A stretch of 64,000 bases of DNA from Paenibacillus terrae (GCF_000943545.1 NZ_JTHP01000001.1:186001-250000), one strand, 5' to 3'; positions 1 through 9,358 are shown, numbered from the stretch's first letter. Made by a program: numbers and translations. The notes: generated by a model not told the origin, from the sequence alone.

Positions 1-614
1 TGGGCCTTAATCGGGGAGGCATATTGTCCCCAGCCGGAGCCGTCGATCACAATCGTATTCGGCAAGCCTGCGTTGCGCAGGGTGGTGATCGCCGTTTTGT
101 AAGCGTCTCGCCACGCGGCATCGGTGAGGTTGTGGTCACCCCACTCATTCGCGATATTCACGAGGACATACTTCTGGTTATCGGCCAGTACCTTTTTCAC
201 CGCTGGTTGAGCGAAATAACGGGCCATATCGTTCAAACGGTTGGCGTCATTGCTGCCCGTAACATCGTGCAGTTCAACGACAGAGATCAGCTTGAGCTGT
301 TTGGCACGGTTGATAATTTCCTCCAGTCTTTGCGCCGATCCATTCGTCTGCCACACAATGCGAACGGTGTTGGACTTCGTCGCCGCAATGGTATCCAATG
401 CCTGATAGGCCTGTGTATCGAACCAGATATGAGGGTTATTCACTCCACGCATGACAAGGGTATTCCCGTTCGCATCCTTCAGACTGGTTCCGCTTACATA
501 AAACCCCGAGGCAGCAAATGATGTACCTCCATTCAACAAACCCATGCTGGAAAAAAGCAGAAGCACTACAGCGAATACCAGCACCTTTTTGCCATATAAC
601 CGCCAATCTCTCAC
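1..614 (-). CDS. Secreted glycoside hydrolase family 5 enzyme (endo-beta-mannanase-like), C-terminus cut off
   Basis: The gene runs off the left edge, so only about 204 N-terminal residues are visible. It starts at a GTG at 614, with a GAGGAGG ribosome site about ten bases upstream; no ATG fits the frame. Residues 1-36 are a typical Sec signal peptide (positive N-terminus, long hydrophobic core, ending TSFAA-SG). The mature part contains the GH5 patterns MRGVNNPHIWF, VELHDVTG and VLVNIANEWG; the NE of the last is the acid/base catalytic region. It would hydrolyse a plant beta-glycan outside the cell. The wording around the motifs resembles subfamily 8 mannanases more than cellulases, but the substrate is inferred. 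It is divergent from a sugar ABC importer that could take up its products. Confidence 0.85.
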   Translation of the reverse strand, partial: MRDWRLYGKKVLVFAVVLLLFSSMGLLNGGTSFAASGFYVSGTSLKDANGNTLVMRGVNNPHIWFDTQAYQALDTIAATKSNTVRIVWQTNGSAQRLEEIINRAKQLKLISVVELHDVTGSNDANRLNDMARYFAQPAVKKVLADNQKYVLVNIANEWGDHNLTDAAWRDAYKTAITTLRNAGLPNTIVIDGSGWGQYASPIKA

Positions 615-780
615 AAACCAACGCCTCCTCTTCTATAGTCAAGTTAATCCTATGTTGAAAATGAATACATATTACACCTATTGTGATGTTGGAATGACAT
701 ATCGTTTCTTTTACATAGACTTCGGGTATTAATTGTCTAGTCACGCAATAGATTGACATAGGGGAAAAGGAGGTATGAGT

Positions 781-2013
781 ATGTGGAAATGGGGCAAGAG
801 GCTGTCATTACTAGCTTCGATACTTCTAATGGCGAATATTGTAAGCGCATGCAATAAGGATGACGCGTCAGGCAAGGTGAAGATTGAATTTTTCCAGAAC
901 AAGCCGGAGGCCAAAGGTTCCTTCGATAAGCTGATCTCCCGATTCAATCAGGAGCATCCCGGCATTGAAGTGACACAGGTCAACCCGCCGGAGGCAGAGA
1001 CGGTGTTGCTGACCCGGGTTGTCAAAAACGATGTACCTGACATTGTGGGGCTTGGGGCCACCGATACTTATTCCATTTTGGCGCAGAGCGGTATTTTTAC
1101 GGATTTGGCGAATACGGATCTGCCGCATACCGTGGACCCAATCTACCTCAAAATGCTCAAGGATGTGACCGGGGCCGATCCGGTGTACGGAATCCCTTAT
1201 GCCGCCAATGCAAATGGTGTGATGTACAACAAAACACTTTTTAAGGAAATGGGATTACAGGTGCCCAAAACGTGGGACGAACTGATCGCAACGGCACAAA
1301 AGATCAAGGCCGCAGGCAAAATCCCATTCTATTTTACATATAAAGATGATTGGCAGACGAATCTTCCCTTCAATGCACTTGGCCCGAATCTGGTGGGCAT
1401 TGATTTTTTCCTGCAACGACGTGCAAATCAGGTCACCTTTCAGGACAAGTACCGCGAGGTGGCGGAAAAGCAGCTGGAGCTGCTGAAATACGGACATGGC
1501 GATAATTTTGGCAAAAACTATGCGGACGGGAACCGTGCCTTTGCTAATGGGCAGGGGTTTATGTACATCCAGGGCTCATGGGCGATATCTGAAATCCGCA
1601 AGGCGAATCCGAAGGTGGAGCTTGGATTCTTCCCGTTACCGACAGGGAACGATGAACAGGCGGTCAAGCTGGTGTCCGGTATAGATACACTGTTAGCCGT
1701 GTCGGAGAGCACTCCGCATAAAAAAGAGGCCGAGGAGTTTATTGCCTTCCTGCTGAAGCCGGAGAACAGCAAGCAGTATATTACAGAGCAGACGCTGTTT
1801 TCAGCGGTGAAGGGAGTCACGCAGGATGATCCGAGTGTAGCGGAGCTGCTGCCGTATTTTAAAGCCGGACGTGTGATTGATTTTGCCGATCATTATATTC
1901 CGAAAGCCGTACAGTTAAATTCCATTGTGCAGGCCTTCCTGCAAAACGGAGACATCGACGCTTATTTGGCGAAGCTGGACAGTGAATGGAATAAGGTAGC
2001 TAACCGCCGATAG
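781..2013 (+). CDS. Extracellular sugar-binding lipoprotein of an ABC transporter
   Basis: This is a solute-binding protein of the carbohydrate (family 1) type, about 410 residues. The N-terminus is a lipoprotein signal ending IVSAC, with Cys24 the lipidated residue. Motifs such as FNQEHPGIEV, YGIPYAANANGVMYNKTLF and MYIQGSWAISEIRKANP are characteristic of the family. An ATG at 775 lies directly against the AAAGGAGG site, so the in-frame ATG at 781, seven bases from GGAGG, is the better start. It is the first gene of a three-gene operon with two permeases. No ATPase follows, as is common in Bacilli that share an MsmX-type ATPase. The ligand is unknown; an oligosaccharide released by the divergent GH5 enzyme is a reasonable guess. 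Confidence 0.92.
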   Translation: MWKWGKRLSLLASILLMANIVSACNKDDASGKVKIEFFQNKPEAKGSFDKLISRFNQEHPGIEVTQVNPPEAETVLLTRVVKNDVPDIVGLGATDTYSILAQSGIFTDLANTDLPHTVDPIYLKMLKDVTGADPVYGIPYAANANGVMYNKTLFKEMGLQVPKTWDELIATAQKIKAAGKIPFYFTYKDDWQTNLPFNALGPNLVGIDFFLQRRANQVTFQDKYREVAEKQLELLKYGHGDNFGKNYADGNRAFANGQGFMYIQGSWAISEIRKANPKVELGFFPLPTGNDEQAVKLVSGIDTLLAVSESTPHKKEAEEFIAFLLKPENSKQYITEQTLFSAVKGVTQDDPSVAELLPYFKAGRVIDFADHYIPKAVQLNSIVQAFLQNGDIDAYLAKLDSEWNKVANRR

Positions 2014-2029
2014 GGGAGGAGGATAAGGC

Positions 2030-2896
2030 ATGAATAAGCGACTAACGGCTTTCTATTGGATGACCGTGCCGGCTGTCCTGTTGTTTTTTATATTTTTGAC
2101 ATTGCCTGCTTTGCAGGGCTTTTATTATTCGCTCACGAACTGGAACGGCTTTGGTCATCAATATCACTTTGTCGGGTTCAAAAACTATGTCAATCTGTTT
2201 CAGGACGATAATGTGGGGAACGCATACTGGTTTACCTTCAAGTTTGCCATTGTGGTTACGATTGCGATTAATGTCCTCAGTTTACTGATTGCGCTGGGGC
2301 TGAATGCTAAAATACGGTTCCGTAACTTTTTCCGGGGTATTTATTTTCTGCCTAATATTTTGAGTGTGCTGATTGTCGGGTACATATTCAATTACTTGTT
2401 TTCGAACGTGTTTACGATTTGGGGGCAAAATTTAGGTATTACCTCATTGTCGACGAATATTTTGGGCAGCGAGCAGTTGGCTTGGGTGGGGGTTGTGATC
2501 GTAGCCGTATGGCAGGGGATTGCCTTCAATACGATTCTGTATCTGGCCGGGCTGCAAACCATTCCAACAAGTCTGTATGAGGCATCCAATCTGGACGGTG
2601 CAGGCAAATGGCGCGAATTCTGGAGTATTACGTTTCCGCTGATTGCCCCGTTTTTTACGATCAACATGGTATTGGCGATGAAAAATTCTCTCATGGTGTT
2701 CGACCAAATCGTGGCCTTGACGAACGGCGGGCCGGGGCGGGCGACACAGTCGATATCACACTTGATCTATACAGGGGGCTTTAGAGGCGGGGAATTTGCT
2801 TATCAGTCGGCTAACTCTGTCATTTATTTTATTGTGATTGCGATGATTTCCATCTTGCAGCTGCGATTCCTCCAGAGAAGGGAGATGGATAACTGA
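2030..2896 (+). CDS. Sugar ABC transporter permease (MalF/UgpA type)
   Basis: This is a membrane permease of 288 residues with about six transmembrane helices. The EAA loop that contacts the ATPase reads YEASNLDGAGKWREFWSITFPLI (about residues 183-205), typical of carbohydrate permeases of the MalF/UgpA branch. The ATG follows a GGGGAGGAGG-type site, 16 bases after the binding-protein stop. The stop overlaps the start of the next permease by one base (TGATG), so the two are translationally coupled. It should form a heterodimer with that protein. Confidence 0.93.
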   Translation: MNKRLTAFYWMTVPAVLLFFIFLTLPALQGFYYSLTNWNGFGHQYHFVGFKNYVNLFQDDNVGNAYWFTFKFAIVVTIAINVLSLLIALGLNAKIRFRNFFRGIYFLPNILSVLIVGYIFNYLFSNVFTIWGQNLGITSLSTNILGSEQLAWVGVVIVAVWQGIAFNTILYLAGLQTIPTSLYEASNLDGAGKWREFWSITFPLIAPFFTINMVLAMKNSLMVFDQIVALTNGGPGRATQSISHLIYTGGFRGGEFAYQSANSVIYFIVIAMISILQLRFLQRREMDN

Positions 2897-3720
2897 TGAG
2901 AACGAGCAGACGTACCAACTGGCCTGTGCTGCTTTTGGTGGCGTTGGGGACGATATTTATCCTGTTTCCCCTCTATATGACGGTGACGATTGCGCTTAAA
3001 AATCCCGAGCAGATGGCGCATTCTGCCTTTGCCTTTCCGACCGAGCTGCATTGGGGGAATTTTAGCCGTGCGGTGGAAATGACCAACTTTTTCAGTACTT
3101 TTCAGAATAGTGTGATGGTCACGACATCGACGGTAGTGTTGACGCTGCTGACCAATTCCATGGTCGCTTATGCGATTGCGCGTAATATGCAGCGACGCTT
3201 TTTTAAGGGGTTATATTTTTATTTTGTGAGCGCGATGTTCATTCCGTTCCCGATCATTATGCTGCCGATTGTCAAATTGGCCTCGGGACTTCATATGACC
3301 AATCTGTTTGGTCTGATTATGCTGCATACGGTGTACGGGCTGGCGTTTAACGTGTTCGTCTATGTCGGCTACATCCGTTCCATTCCGGTGGCGCTGGAAG
3401 AGGCGGCTACGGTAGACGGGGCGACGACATGGGGCACGTTCTGGCGAATTATTTTCCCGTTGATGGCACCGATTAGTGCTACCGTTGGGATACTCACCTG
3501 CCTGTCCACCTATAACGATTTTCTGCTGCCGCTCATTATTATCAGCGACCCGGAGCAGTACACGCTGCCGCTCGTTCAGTATGTGTTCCAGGGACAGTTC
3601 AATACAGACTTTAATCTGGCCTTTGCCTCGTACCTGATGGCCTTGCTGCCGATGATTATCGTTTATCTGATTGCACAAAAATGGATCATCAACGGCGTTA
3701 CGCAAGGCTCCGTGAAGTAA
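2896..3720 (+). CDS. Sugar ABC transporter permease (MalG/UgpE type)
   Basis: This is the second permease, 274 residues and about six helices. Its EAA motif reads LEEAATVDGATTWGTFWRII. An N-terminal cytoplasmic stretch and first helix (WPVLLLVALGTIFILFPLY) fit MalG-like proteins. Its ATG overlaps the stop of the upstream permease by one base. It is the last gene of the operon and is followed at 3773 by a stem-loop shared with the convergent anti-sigma gene. Confidence 0.93.
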   Translation: MRTSRRTNWPVLLLVALGTIFILFPLYMTVTIALKNPEQMAHSAFAFPTELHWGNFSRAVEMTNFFSTFQNSVMVTTSTVVLTLLTNSMVAYAIARNMQRRFFKGLYFYFVSAMFIPFPIIMLPIVKLASGLHMTNLFGLIMLHTVYGLAFNVFVYVGYIRSIPVALEEAATVDGATTWGTFWRIIFPLMAPISATVGILTCLSTYNDFLLPLIIISDPEQYTLPLVQYVFQGQFNTDFNLAFASYLMALLPMIIVYLIAQKWIINGVTQGSVK

Positions 3721-3772
3721 GCGGAAATAGAATAACTCCAAGAAACACTGAAGCTCACTGGGGAAACATAAA

Positions 3773-3819
3773 GATGTCCCATTTACCGCAGCTCACACAG
3801 GTATATGGGACATCCTTTT
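3773..3819. terminator. Stem-loop terminator between convergent genes
   Basis: A perfect 10-bp inverted repeat (GATGTCCCAT at 3773-3782, ATGGGACATC at 3805-3814) encloses a 22-base loop and is followed by CTTTTTAT on the plus strand. It lies between the permease stop (3720) and the stop of the convergent anti-sigma gene (3830), so it probably ends the ABC operon. Confidence 0.65.
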
Positions 3820-3829
3820 TATAGCATTA

Positions 3830-5515
3830 CTATTTAGATGCTTTACTTTGGGTCGTCAGAGGCTGTAAAGGTACAGTTATCTCTGCTTCGGGGGCATCTG
3901 TTGTATAGAAGAACATATAGATAGAAGCCTCGCTTCCCTTGAAATTCTTATAGACATCCACCGCTTTGTTATTGCCGTCCCCTGTAAAATTAGCCGAGAT
4001 CGGTTTACCCAAAATCCGTTCTTTACCTAGGCCAATATGGGTCTGGTTGATCCCGCCAAAACGAGCGTCCTCGCTTTCAGTTTCTACGAACAAGTCCGCC
4101 CCTTGCTTGTAGTAGGTCCACTTCACAGGATAACCGCCGATTTGTGTAGTTAGCGTCTGTTTTTGTTCAGAAATATCAGTTAGACGCTGTGGCGTTTTGT
4201 CATCCGAATGGATCGTAACCTTGTATTTACCCGTAAACGTAATCGGTGTATCCTTGGTAATCACAAGATCGGAGGGTCGTTCAAAACGGATGGTGGTCAG
4301 ATCAGGAGTACTACTGGGTGATGACCATTTGTTACCCTCCAACGTTTTACCGTTTACGGAAAGGAAGTATTTTTGATAAGGTATATCGGCGAATTTCTTC
4401 TTGCCTCTGATCGTGAGACGGATTTGCGTAGGTGTGACAACCATCTGTTCCATTGTGAAATTCGGATTTCCTTTCTCCAAAGGAATATTCAGAACGGTTT
4501 TAATGGTTCCGCTTTCCATCCGCTTTTTGCTTAATTGCAGATCAAAATTTATCGGTTCATCTATACTTTTCTCGGTTTTGGCATATTGCAGCTTGTAAGT
4601 AATTTGCCCTTCCGGTATATGTTCTCGGATAAAATATTGCTGTGCTGTATACTCCCCGTTATCTCCGGGTTTGCCAAAAGCCCCTCCAGGCTGCGACATC
4701 ACAGGCTCTCCGCCTTTGTAGGCAATGATTTGCGGATTATCCCACCTCTTGGGTATCGACGAATCGAAGGTAATCGCCGAGGACAGCATCAGTTTATCCT
4801 TCCCTTGTTCAAATACCTGCACCTTCATATCTTGTAAACCGTCACGATCCAGTGTGAAAGTTTGTATTTTGGGAGATTGGGTATCAAGCGGTAAATCCAA
4901 CTCCTGTATGCTGTCAAGCTCTACATGTTCTACGGTCAGCCGCATGTTCTCTGTGTCCTGCTGCGGTGTCCAGTCACTTTCAAAGTACCCGTTGTACCGT
5001 TGATTTTTCGGGTCCCATTGTTGAAAGTTATACTCCCCTTCACTGTTTTTCCCCGTGGCGTTTTTAAGTGTTATGCCTTTGACATTCCAAAACTCGTTGT
5101 CTGCCCGTTTTCCGACCTCCAGGCTGTACAGGATCACGGTCCGGTTTTCATCGACAATAGCTGTATGTAGCGTTAGCTTCACACCGTCTCTGGTTACAGA
5201 CTGCTCCAGCGGTTGCCCAAGGTCTTGATTTAGAGCCGTCTGAATGCCGCTTCTTCCGTGTAACAGATTGTCCCAATTATAATGGATGGCGGCATAGACG
5301 GGAACTGCAACCAGAAGTGCACTCAGAGAAGCGGTAACCGTTATTTTGCGCCAATTTTTGTGTCGGCGTGGAGTAACGGCTTCGGAATGGTCCGTCGTGG
5401 TAGGCGCAGTATACCCTGCCTGTTCCATACGGCTCCACATGTTCTCGAAATCGGGATAGGGAACTCCCGCATCTTCATTTAGTTTATGCTTCAAGGTTTC
5501 TTCTGTTTTGCTCAT
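3830..5515 (-). CDS. DUF4179-type membrane-anchored anti-sigma factor
   Basis: This is a protein of 561 residues with a short cytoplasmic N-terminus (PYPDFENMWSRMEQAGY at about 19-35). A single transmembrane helix follows at about 57-76 (ITVTASLSALLVAVPVYAA), then a large beta-rich extracellular part. This is the layout of DUF4179 proteins, which sit beside ECF sigma factors and sequester them. The start chosen is the ATG at 5515, with AAGGAG six bases upstream; an open frame extends to 5554 but has no better site. It overlaps the last 32 bases of the sigma gene, so the two are coupled. The external signal is not evident from the sequence. Confidence 0.82.
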   Translation of the reverse strand: MSKTEETLKHKLNEDAGVPYPDFENMWSRMEQAGYTAPTTTDHSEAVTPRRHKNWRKITVTASLSALLVAVPVYAAIHYNWDNLLHGRSGIQTALNQDLGQPLEQSVTRDGVKLTLHTAIVDENRTVILYSLEVGKRADNEFWNVKGITLKNATGKNSEGEYNFQQWDPKNQRYNGYFESDWTPQQDTENMRLTVEHVELDSIQELDLPLDTQSPKIQTFTLDRDGLQDMKVQVFEQGKDKLMLSSAITFDSSIPKRWDNPQIIAYKGGEPVMSQPGGAFGKPGDNGEYTAQQYFIREHIPEGQITYKLQYAKTEKSIDEPINFDLQLSKKRMESGTIKTVLNIPLEKGNPNFTMEQMVVTPTQIRLTIRGKKKFADIPYQKYFLSVNGKTLEGNKWSSPSSTPDLTTIRFERPSDLVITKDTPITFTGKYKVTIHSDDKTPQRLTDISEQKQTLTTQIGGYPVKWTYYKQGADLFVETESEDARFGGINQTHIGLGKERILGKPISANFTGDGNNKAVDVYKNFKGSEASIYMFFYTTDAPEAEITVPLQPLTTQSKASK

Positions 5516-6035
5516 AGCTGTCTCCTTCCCACTCGGGAATCTGTACGCCTGCATCCCGCAGTATTCGTTCCATTAGCCGAAGTCCTTTGTGCGTCCTTGA
5601 TTTGACAGTCCCCACTGGGATTGCCAGCAGCTCAGATATTTCCCCTAAAGTAAAATCATGCATATATCGGAGTGTTAGCACAGCGCGGATTTTGGCTGGA
5701 AGACGATTCATATAAACAGCCCATTCCTCTGCGGATTCGCGCTCCTCCACCAGCCTGTCCACGGGCTTGCTTTCGGTCCCGGTGAATAAATAGGGATTAG
5801 CCGACACCTTCATATGCAAGCTGTTTCGGCGTTTAAGGTAATTCAGACAATGGTTTACTGTAATTTTCATAATCCAGGCTTTTAGGTGTTCGATATGTTC
5901 GCGATTGCTGCGAAACAAAGTGATAAACACTTCCTGAGTTAAATCTTCTGCATCCGATGCATTATGTACCATATAGTAGCAGGTCCGGTATACATCCCGT
6001 TGATACAGATCAAACAAATCTCGATTGCTCTCCAA
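5484..6035 (-). CDS. ECF-family RNA polymerase sigma factor
   Basis: The start is a TTG at 6035, with a clear AAAGGAGG site seven bases upstream, giving 183 residues, the usual ECF size. The frame is open to 6170, but that extension has no sigma homology. Region 2 covers about residues 8-72 (YYMVHNASDAEDLTQEVF, HLKAWIMKITVNHCLNYLKR). Region 4 covers about 110-158 (LPAKIRAVLTLRYMHDFTLGEISELLAIPVGTVKSR), with the HTH recognition helix VGTVKSRTHKGL. The gene overlaps the downstream DUF4179 anti-sigma gene, a standard sigma/anti-sigma pair. It probably activates its own promoter. Confidence 0.93.
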   Translation of the reverse strand: MESNRDLFDLYQRDVYRTCYYMVHNASDAEDLTQEVFITLFRSNREHIEHLKAWIMKITVNHCLNYLKRRNSLHMKVSANPYLFTGTESKPVDRLVEERESAEEWAVYMNRLPAKIRAVLTLRYMHDFTLGEISELLAIPVGTVKSRTHKGLRLMERILRDAGVQIPEWEGDSYEQNRRNLEA

Positions 6036-6067
6036 TATGTGCCCTCCTTTCCTGTGCAGGTTACCTG

Positions 6068-6096
6068 TATAACAACTGCCGCTCCAAAAAGGTTCA
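6068..6096 (-). promoter_or_regulatory. Candidate ECF-type promoter upstream of the sigma gene
   Basis: On the minus strand, TGAACC (6096-6091) followed by a T run resembles the AAC-containing -35 element of ECF promoters. GTTATA lies 17 bases downstream (6073-6068). Transcription would begin about 25 bases before the TTG start. The match is partial, so autoregulation is an inference. Confidence 0.35.
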
Positions 6097-6220
6097 TTTG
6101 TTGTGAAAATTAAACGTCTGCGTCGATGTATTTCGCTTTTCTTCAAATGTACCATGTTTTTCTGTACCATTATTTTCAGGTTGCTTGCTCATCCATTAAT
6201 GATGTAATGGTAAAACGCAA

Positions 6221-6264
6221 AAGAAGCCTGTAAATCTCAAAAACTGCAGATTTACAGGCTTCTT
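6221..6264 (-). terminator. Strong stem-loop downstream of the acuI-like gene
   Basis: A perfect 17-bp inverted repeat (6221-6237 with 6248-6264, 10-base loop) lies about 90 bases after the stop of the oxidoreductase gene. On the minus strand it is followed by TTTTGCGTTTT, as expected for a Rho-independent terminator. Confidence 0.75.
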
Positions 6265-6350
6265 ATATTTTCCGAAGTTCTAGACACGAAGGAATGAACA
6301 GTCCTTTACGCGGAGGTACATCGACGGACAGCGTGCGGATATACTTCCGC

Positions 6351-7358
6351 TTAGTCAGCCACCCGCACGAGTGTTCTGCCCTGCGAGCGGGCTGCCAGGA
6401 TGTCCTCCAGCGCGTTTGGCAGGTCAGCCAGTCTGATTTCGCGCTCGACAAGCTGCTCCAGCCGTTCCGGCTTCCAGTCGCTGCCGAGCCGCTTCCAGAT
6501 CGCTACGCGTGTTTCATAAGGGCAGAAGACGGAGTCTATGCCCAGCAGGCTGACACCGCGCAAGATAAACGGCAGCACCGTGGTAGGCAGCTTGGTGCCT
6601 GCCGTCAGACCGCTCACGGCAACGGAACCGTTGTAGGCGACTTGGCTGAGCAGCGAAGCGAGCGGCTTTCCGCCTACGGGATCAATGGCCGCTTGCCAGA
6701 GCTGCTTGCCGAGCGGCCGGATGCTCTCCGCGCCGTCGTAGACCTCATCGCGCGAGATCACCTCAGCCGCTCCGAGCGCCTTGAGGTAGTCGTGCGCCTC
6801 GGCTTTGCCGCTACTGGCTACAACATGGTAGCCCCTCTTGCCCAGCAGGGCAATCGCGGCTCCGCCTACGCCACCCGTTGCTCCGGTGACGAGCACCTTA
6901 CCTTGATCCGGCGTAACGCCGTTTTGCTCCAGCCGATGTAACGACAGGGCCGCGGTAAAGCCAGCTGTCCCATAAATCATGGCTTCTCTTGGCGTAAGTC
7001 CGTCTGGAAGAGGAACCACCCAGTCTGCAGGCACACGCGCATATTCGCTGAATCCCCCGAATTGAGACACACCGAATCCGTATCCGGTAACGAGAACGGC
7101 TTGTCCTTCGCTGAAACGGCTATCCTCCGAAAAGACGACGGTTCCCGAGCAATCTATGCCGGGCACGAACGGATAGGCTTTGACAATATTGCCATCCTTG
7201 CGGGCGGCAAGCCCGTCTTTATAATTGATGCTGGAATAAGCGACACGAATCAATACTTCTCCAGCAGGTAAACTGCCAGTTTCCAGAGAGCGTACCTCTG
7301 CTTGAACTTCACCGTCCTGCGTCTGATCAACGACAAGGGCTTGAAATGATTGAGTCAT
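6351..7358 (-). CDS. acuI: Acrylyl-CoA reductase-like / YhdH-YhfP family quinone oxidoreductase
   Basis: This is a zinc-free medium-chain dehydrogenase of 335 residues. The N-terminal GroES-like part contains SSINYKDGLAARKDGNIVKAYPFVPGIDCSGTV, diagnostic for the YhdH/YhfP/AcuI group. The Rossmann part has VLVTGATGGVGGAAIALL for NADPH binding. These enzymes reduce acrylyl-CoA or other alpha,beta-unsaturated carbonyls. The ATG at 7358 is preceded by AAAGGAGG at nine bases. The gene is single, with its own terminator, and divergent from a MATE exporter. The physiological substrate here is not shown by the context. Confidence 0.88.
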   Translation of the reverse strand: MTQSFQALVVDQTQDGEVQAEVRSLETGSLPAGEVLIRVAYSSINYKDGLAARKDGNIVKAYPFVPGIDCSGTVVFSEDSRFSEGQAVLVTGYGFGVSQFGGFSEYARVPADWVVPLPDGLTPREAMIYGTAGFTAALSLHRLEQNGVTPDQGKVLVTGATGGVGGAAIALLGKRGYHVVASSGKAEAHDYLKALGAAEVISRDEVYDGAESIRPLGKQLWQAAIDPVGGKPLASLLSQVAYNGSVAVSGLTAGTKLPTTVLPFILRGVSLLGIDSVFCPYETRVAIWKRLGSDWKPERLEQLVEREIRLADLPNALEDILAARSQGRTLVRVAD

Positions 7359-7661
7359 TTGTAAAAGCCTCCTTTATTGCAATATAAGCCTTTGATGGCG
7401 GAACATTTTAGTATACTTCACAAATCGTGCATAAGCAGTATACAACCATCCGCGCAGCCTGTCAGCGGCAATGCTCACAGGCCCATATTCTATTATACCC
7501 TTCTGCGTTTCAATAAAGTTCGATAATCAGTTGTGAAGAAGGTGATAAATGAATTCTTACGCGTTTTGCAAATCATTTTACACAAACGGGATGTATTTTC
7601 AGAAAGACTGTGCTAACATACCCTTTGTTCGTTAAATAATTCTATGAAGAAAGGTGAATGA
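7359..7661. other. Divergent intergenic region between acuI-like and MATE genes
   Basis: No gene is visible in these 303 bases. On the minus strand TATACT (7415-7410) is a plausible -10 element for the oxidoreductase. The sequence AGTATAC occurs there and again 27-28 bases further from the gene, a possible paired regulator site. A convincing plus-strand promoter for the MATE gene was not found. Confidence 0.4.
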
Positions 7662-9071
7662 ATGACAACCAGAGCACTAAAAAAAGGGTCAGTATTGTCC
7701 GAAGCCAAGGAACTGAATTTGTTCCATTTGACATGGCCCATTTTCCTCGAATTGTTCCTGTTTATGCTGATGGGCAGCGTCGATACGTTCATGATCAGTT
7801 CTGTATCTGATAATGCCGTGTCGGGTGTAGGCGCGTCCAACCAAATTATTTCAATTGCTATCCTTGTACTGGAGGTTATCGGCAACGGCGCTGCTATCGT
7901 CGTAGCTCAATATATCGGTTCTAAGAAGCTTGTCGAAGCGGCCCAGGTTACGGGTACGGCCATTACCTTGAATTTGATGGTAGGTCTTTTGCTTAGCGTG
8001 ATTTTTCTTGTATTTGGTACTCATATGCTGCAATGGCTTAACGTCCAGGGAGATATTCTGGTTTATGCAGAATCCTATATGAGTATCGTCGGGGGTGCCA
8101 TTTTCCTTCAGGCATTGATCAACGCGCTGGCGGCGACGATTCGTACACATGGTTTTACCAAGGAAACGATGTATGTATCCATGCTGATGAACGTGATCCA
8201 CGTGGTCGGTAACTATGTTTTGATTTTCGGACATTGGGGAATGCCTGCGCTCGGCGTAGAGGGGGCAGCTATTTCTACGGTAGGAAGCCGCTTTATTTGT
8301 CTCTTGATCTTCTTCTGGCTGATGTACCGCGTAACCGAGGTACGTGTCGAATGGAAATATTACGTTCAATTATCCAAAAAGTTTATCGCTAAAATTTTGC
8401 GCATTGGTGTACCATCCGCGCTGGAGTCCATCATGTATCAGTCGTGTCAGCTCATCTTTACACTGTACGTGACCTATCTGGGTGCAGAAGCGATGGCAAC
8501 CCGTCAATATGCCAATAACATTTCGAGCTATATCTACTTGTTCAGTATGGCGGTCGGCATGGGTACAGCCATCGTGGTCGGAAGGCTGGTCGGAGCGAGA
8601 CAGAAGGATACAGCTTATAAACGTGTAATGAGTAGTGTAAAATGGGCGCTTCTGGTGACTGTGATTATTGATGTGATTATTATCTTTTTCCGCGTGCCAT
8701 TGCTCAGCCTGTTCACCGAAAACCCTGAGATTATTCGCTTGGGAGCGCAGGTGATTTTACTTAGCATTCTGTTGGAAACCGGTCGGACGACGAATATCGT
8801 TATTATTAACTCGTTGCGTGCTGCTGGAGATGCCAAGTTCCCGGTCTTTATAGGACTGATCTCCATGGTCTGCATGAGCTTGCCACTCGGTTATCTGCTT
8901 GTGTTCAAGCTGGATATGGGACTTGCTGGTGTGTGGTTGGCGATTGCCGCAGATGAATGGACTCGTGCCTTCATTATGTATGCCCGCTGGAGAAGCCGTT
9001 TGTGGGAAAAGCATGCGCTGGTGGAGCACGATACACCAGATCAGCCAGCAACCCCAATTCCGGTACACTGA
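7662..9071 (+). CDS. MATE family multidrug/cation exporter
   Basis: This is an integral membrane protein of 469 residues with about 12 predicted helices in two similar halves. MATE signatures include LTWPIFLELFLFMLMGSVDTFM at the N-terminus, IGNGAAIVVAQYIGSKK in the first half and GMGTAIVVGRLVGARQKDTA in the second. It would export organic cations or drugs using a proton or sodium gradient. The ATG at 7662 follows AAAGGTG at a good distance. It appears to be a single-gene unit. Confidence 0.93.
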   Translation: MTTRALKKGSVLSEAKELNLFHLTWPIFLELFLFMLMGSVDTFMISSVSDNAVSGVGASNQIISIAILVLEVIGNGAAIVVAQYIGSKKLVEAAQVTGTAITLNLMVGLLLSVIFLVFGTHMLQWLNVQGDILVYAESYMSIVGGAIFLQALINALAATIRTHGFTKETMYVSMLMNVIHVVGNYVLIFGHWGMPALGVEGAAISTVGSRFICLLIFFWLMYRVTEVRVEWKYYVQLSKKFIAKILRIGVPSALESIMYQSCQLIFTLYVTYLGAEAMATRQYANNISSYIYLFSMAVGMGTAIVVGRLVGARQKDTAYKRVMSSVKWALLVTVIIDVIIIFFRVPLLSLFTENPEIIRLGAQVILLSILLETGRTTNIVIINSLRAAGDAKFPVFIGLISMVCMSLPLGYLLVFKLDMGLAGVWLAIAADEWTRAFIMYARWRSRLWEKHALVEHDTPDQPATPIPVH

Positions 9072-9182
9072 TTCGAGGATCATTTATGATTATGTGGAGG
9101 TAGTTCAAGAGAGCATCTTGAACTGCCTCTTTTTGCTGTATGGAGAGAAAATACCAGTTAATAATGGCATTCATAAATCAGC

Positions 9183-9292
9183 ATTTTGCATAATTCGATT
9201 CCCAACGCTCGAAAGTACAATATATAGACGAACTAAACCTTTTCGATCTATATATTGCTGATTTAAAATCGCTTTTGGGATTTATGCAAAAT
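9183..9292. repeat. Three-tier concentric inverted repeat
   Basis: Three inverted repeats share one centre near 9238. The outer pair is ATTTTGCATAA (9183-9193) with TTATGCAAAAT (9282-9292). The middle pair is TCCCAA (9200-9205) with TTGGGA (9275-9280). The inner pair is AATATATAGA (9219-9228) with TCTATATATT (9247-9256). The intervening arm sequences are also partly complementary, giving an imperfect hairpin or cruciform of about 110 bases. No ORF or run of T explains it. It lies between the MATE gene and kdgR. Confidence 0.6.
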
Positions 9293-9309
9293 ACTCAAAT
9301 GGAAGTATG

Positions 9310-9358
9310 GTAAATTTACTAAAAAAAAGATATACTTTTGTTGCACTAATGCAGTGCA
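9310..9358 (+). promoter_or_regulatory. Operator-like palindromes upstream of kdgR
   Basis: GTAAATTTAC (9310-9319) is a perfect palindrome overlapping TTTACTAAA. The reverse complement of TTTACTAAA, TTTAGTAAA, is also the core of the palindrome before kdgK. A second pair, TGCACT (9342-9347) and AGTGCA (9353-9358), lies closer to the gene. LacI-type regulators bind such palindromes, so autoregulation by KdgR is plausible. Confidence 0.45.
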
